Source: Nocardia cyriacigeorgica (lineage in GTDB: Bacteria > Actinomycetota > Actinomycetes > Mycobacteriales > Mycobacteriaceae). From it: DNA of 44,545 nucleotides. Below, piece after piece: positions 44,400 through 44,545 of the stretch. The stretch spans positions 1 to 44,545 of the forward strand of contig NZ_JAAGUY010000034.1 of the NCBI RefSeq assembly GCF_010868145.1. Reading direction: 5' to 3'. The position numbers were made by a program, and so were the translations under genes. The notes under the pieces are model-generated. The model saw only the letters and a list, made by a program, of their open reading frames with translations. It was not told where the DNA came from and did no database searches. The stretch's first letter is position 1; every line of letters starts with the position of its first letter.

Positions 44400-44545
44400 A
44401 TGGCACCGGGCTGCGGCACACGGCGAGAAGCCACCACGCTCCGGTGCCACTCGTGCGGCGTTCGGGGTTGGCACGGCGGCGGGCGCGGGCGGGGCGGTGG
44501 TTCGTGGCGGCGAATGTCGTTGGGGTGGGGGTCTTTCTGGTGGGG
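44396..44545 (+). CDS. ABC sugar transporter permease, partial
   Basis: The first 50 codons of an inner-membrane permease. An Arg-rich N-terminus is followed by the start of the first TM helix (WFVAANVVGVGVFLVG), as in MalF-type sugar permeases. ATG 44396 overlaps the stop of the binding-protein gene, so it belongs to the same operon. The gene continues past the window edge. Confidence 0.8.
   Translation, partial: MNGTGLRHTARSHHAPVPLVRRSGLARRRARAGRWFVAANVVGVGVFLVG

Overview
The window is high-GC DNA whose gene content and order point to a mycolic-acid actinomycete (order Mycobacteriales), most likely Nocardia or a close relative. The main reason is gene order. The series hemolysin III / Z-prenyl synthase / coaA / glyA, then phoH2, fum, a DesA2-type desaturase, glpX, DUF4245, xseB-xseA, a lipid-droplet-associated-type protein and ispH corresponds, from memory, to the Mycobacterium tuberculosis Rv1085c-Rv1110 neighbourhood, with local inversions and one large accessory block. 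No search could be run, so the genus is an inference. No rRNA, tRNA or CRISPR array was seen.

Layout. (1) 1-7.2 kb: membrane class III adenylate cyclase, trhA-like PAQR protein divergent from a Z-isoprenyl diphosphate synthase, pantothenate kinase, a DUF885 metallohydrolase-like protein, and glyA. (2) 7.2-16.4 kb: accessory block inserted after glyA. It holds an FAD monooxygenase with a TetR regulator, two NTF2-fold proteins, a scar made of a broken TnpB joined to the last 43 codons of a flavin monooxygenase, a GAF/winged-helix regulator with an aldehyde dehydrogenase-DUF779 operon, a tautomerase, and an SDR with a divergent TetR gene. (3) 16.7-28.8 kb: core block again (small conserved protein, phoH2, fum, desA2-like, LGFP lipoprotein, glpX, DUF4245, xseA/xseB, ispH, DUF6542). 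(4) 28.9-33.7 kb: sbcCD. (5) 33.7-38.1 kb: MMPL and MFS exporters with a divergent TetR gene and two matching operators. (6) 38.2-44.5 kb: Ada-AlkA/Ogt alkylation repair, CstA/YbdD carbon-starvation transporter, and the start of an ABC sugar importer that runs off the window.

How it works together. The core genes serve one-carbon metabolism (glyA), CoA synthesis, gluconeogenesis and the TCA cycle (glpX, fum), isoprenoids (ispH, prenyl synthase) and DNA repair (xseAB, sbcCD, ada/ogt). The accessory genes look like small regulator-plus-enzyme or regulator-plus-exporter modules for oxidation or export of foreign or reactive compounds.

Sequence-level highlights. About a dozen genes have a TANNNT box 6-8 nt before the start codon, the arrangement expected for leaderless mRNAs. 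There are several perfect operator-like palindromes, strong hairpin terminators (one with 18-bp arms), and a compound hairpin/repeat element near 22.5-22.7 kb. A 22-codon hydrophobic ORF with a good ribosome site ends directly at the fum terminator. The DesA2-like protein has lost two expected iron ligands.
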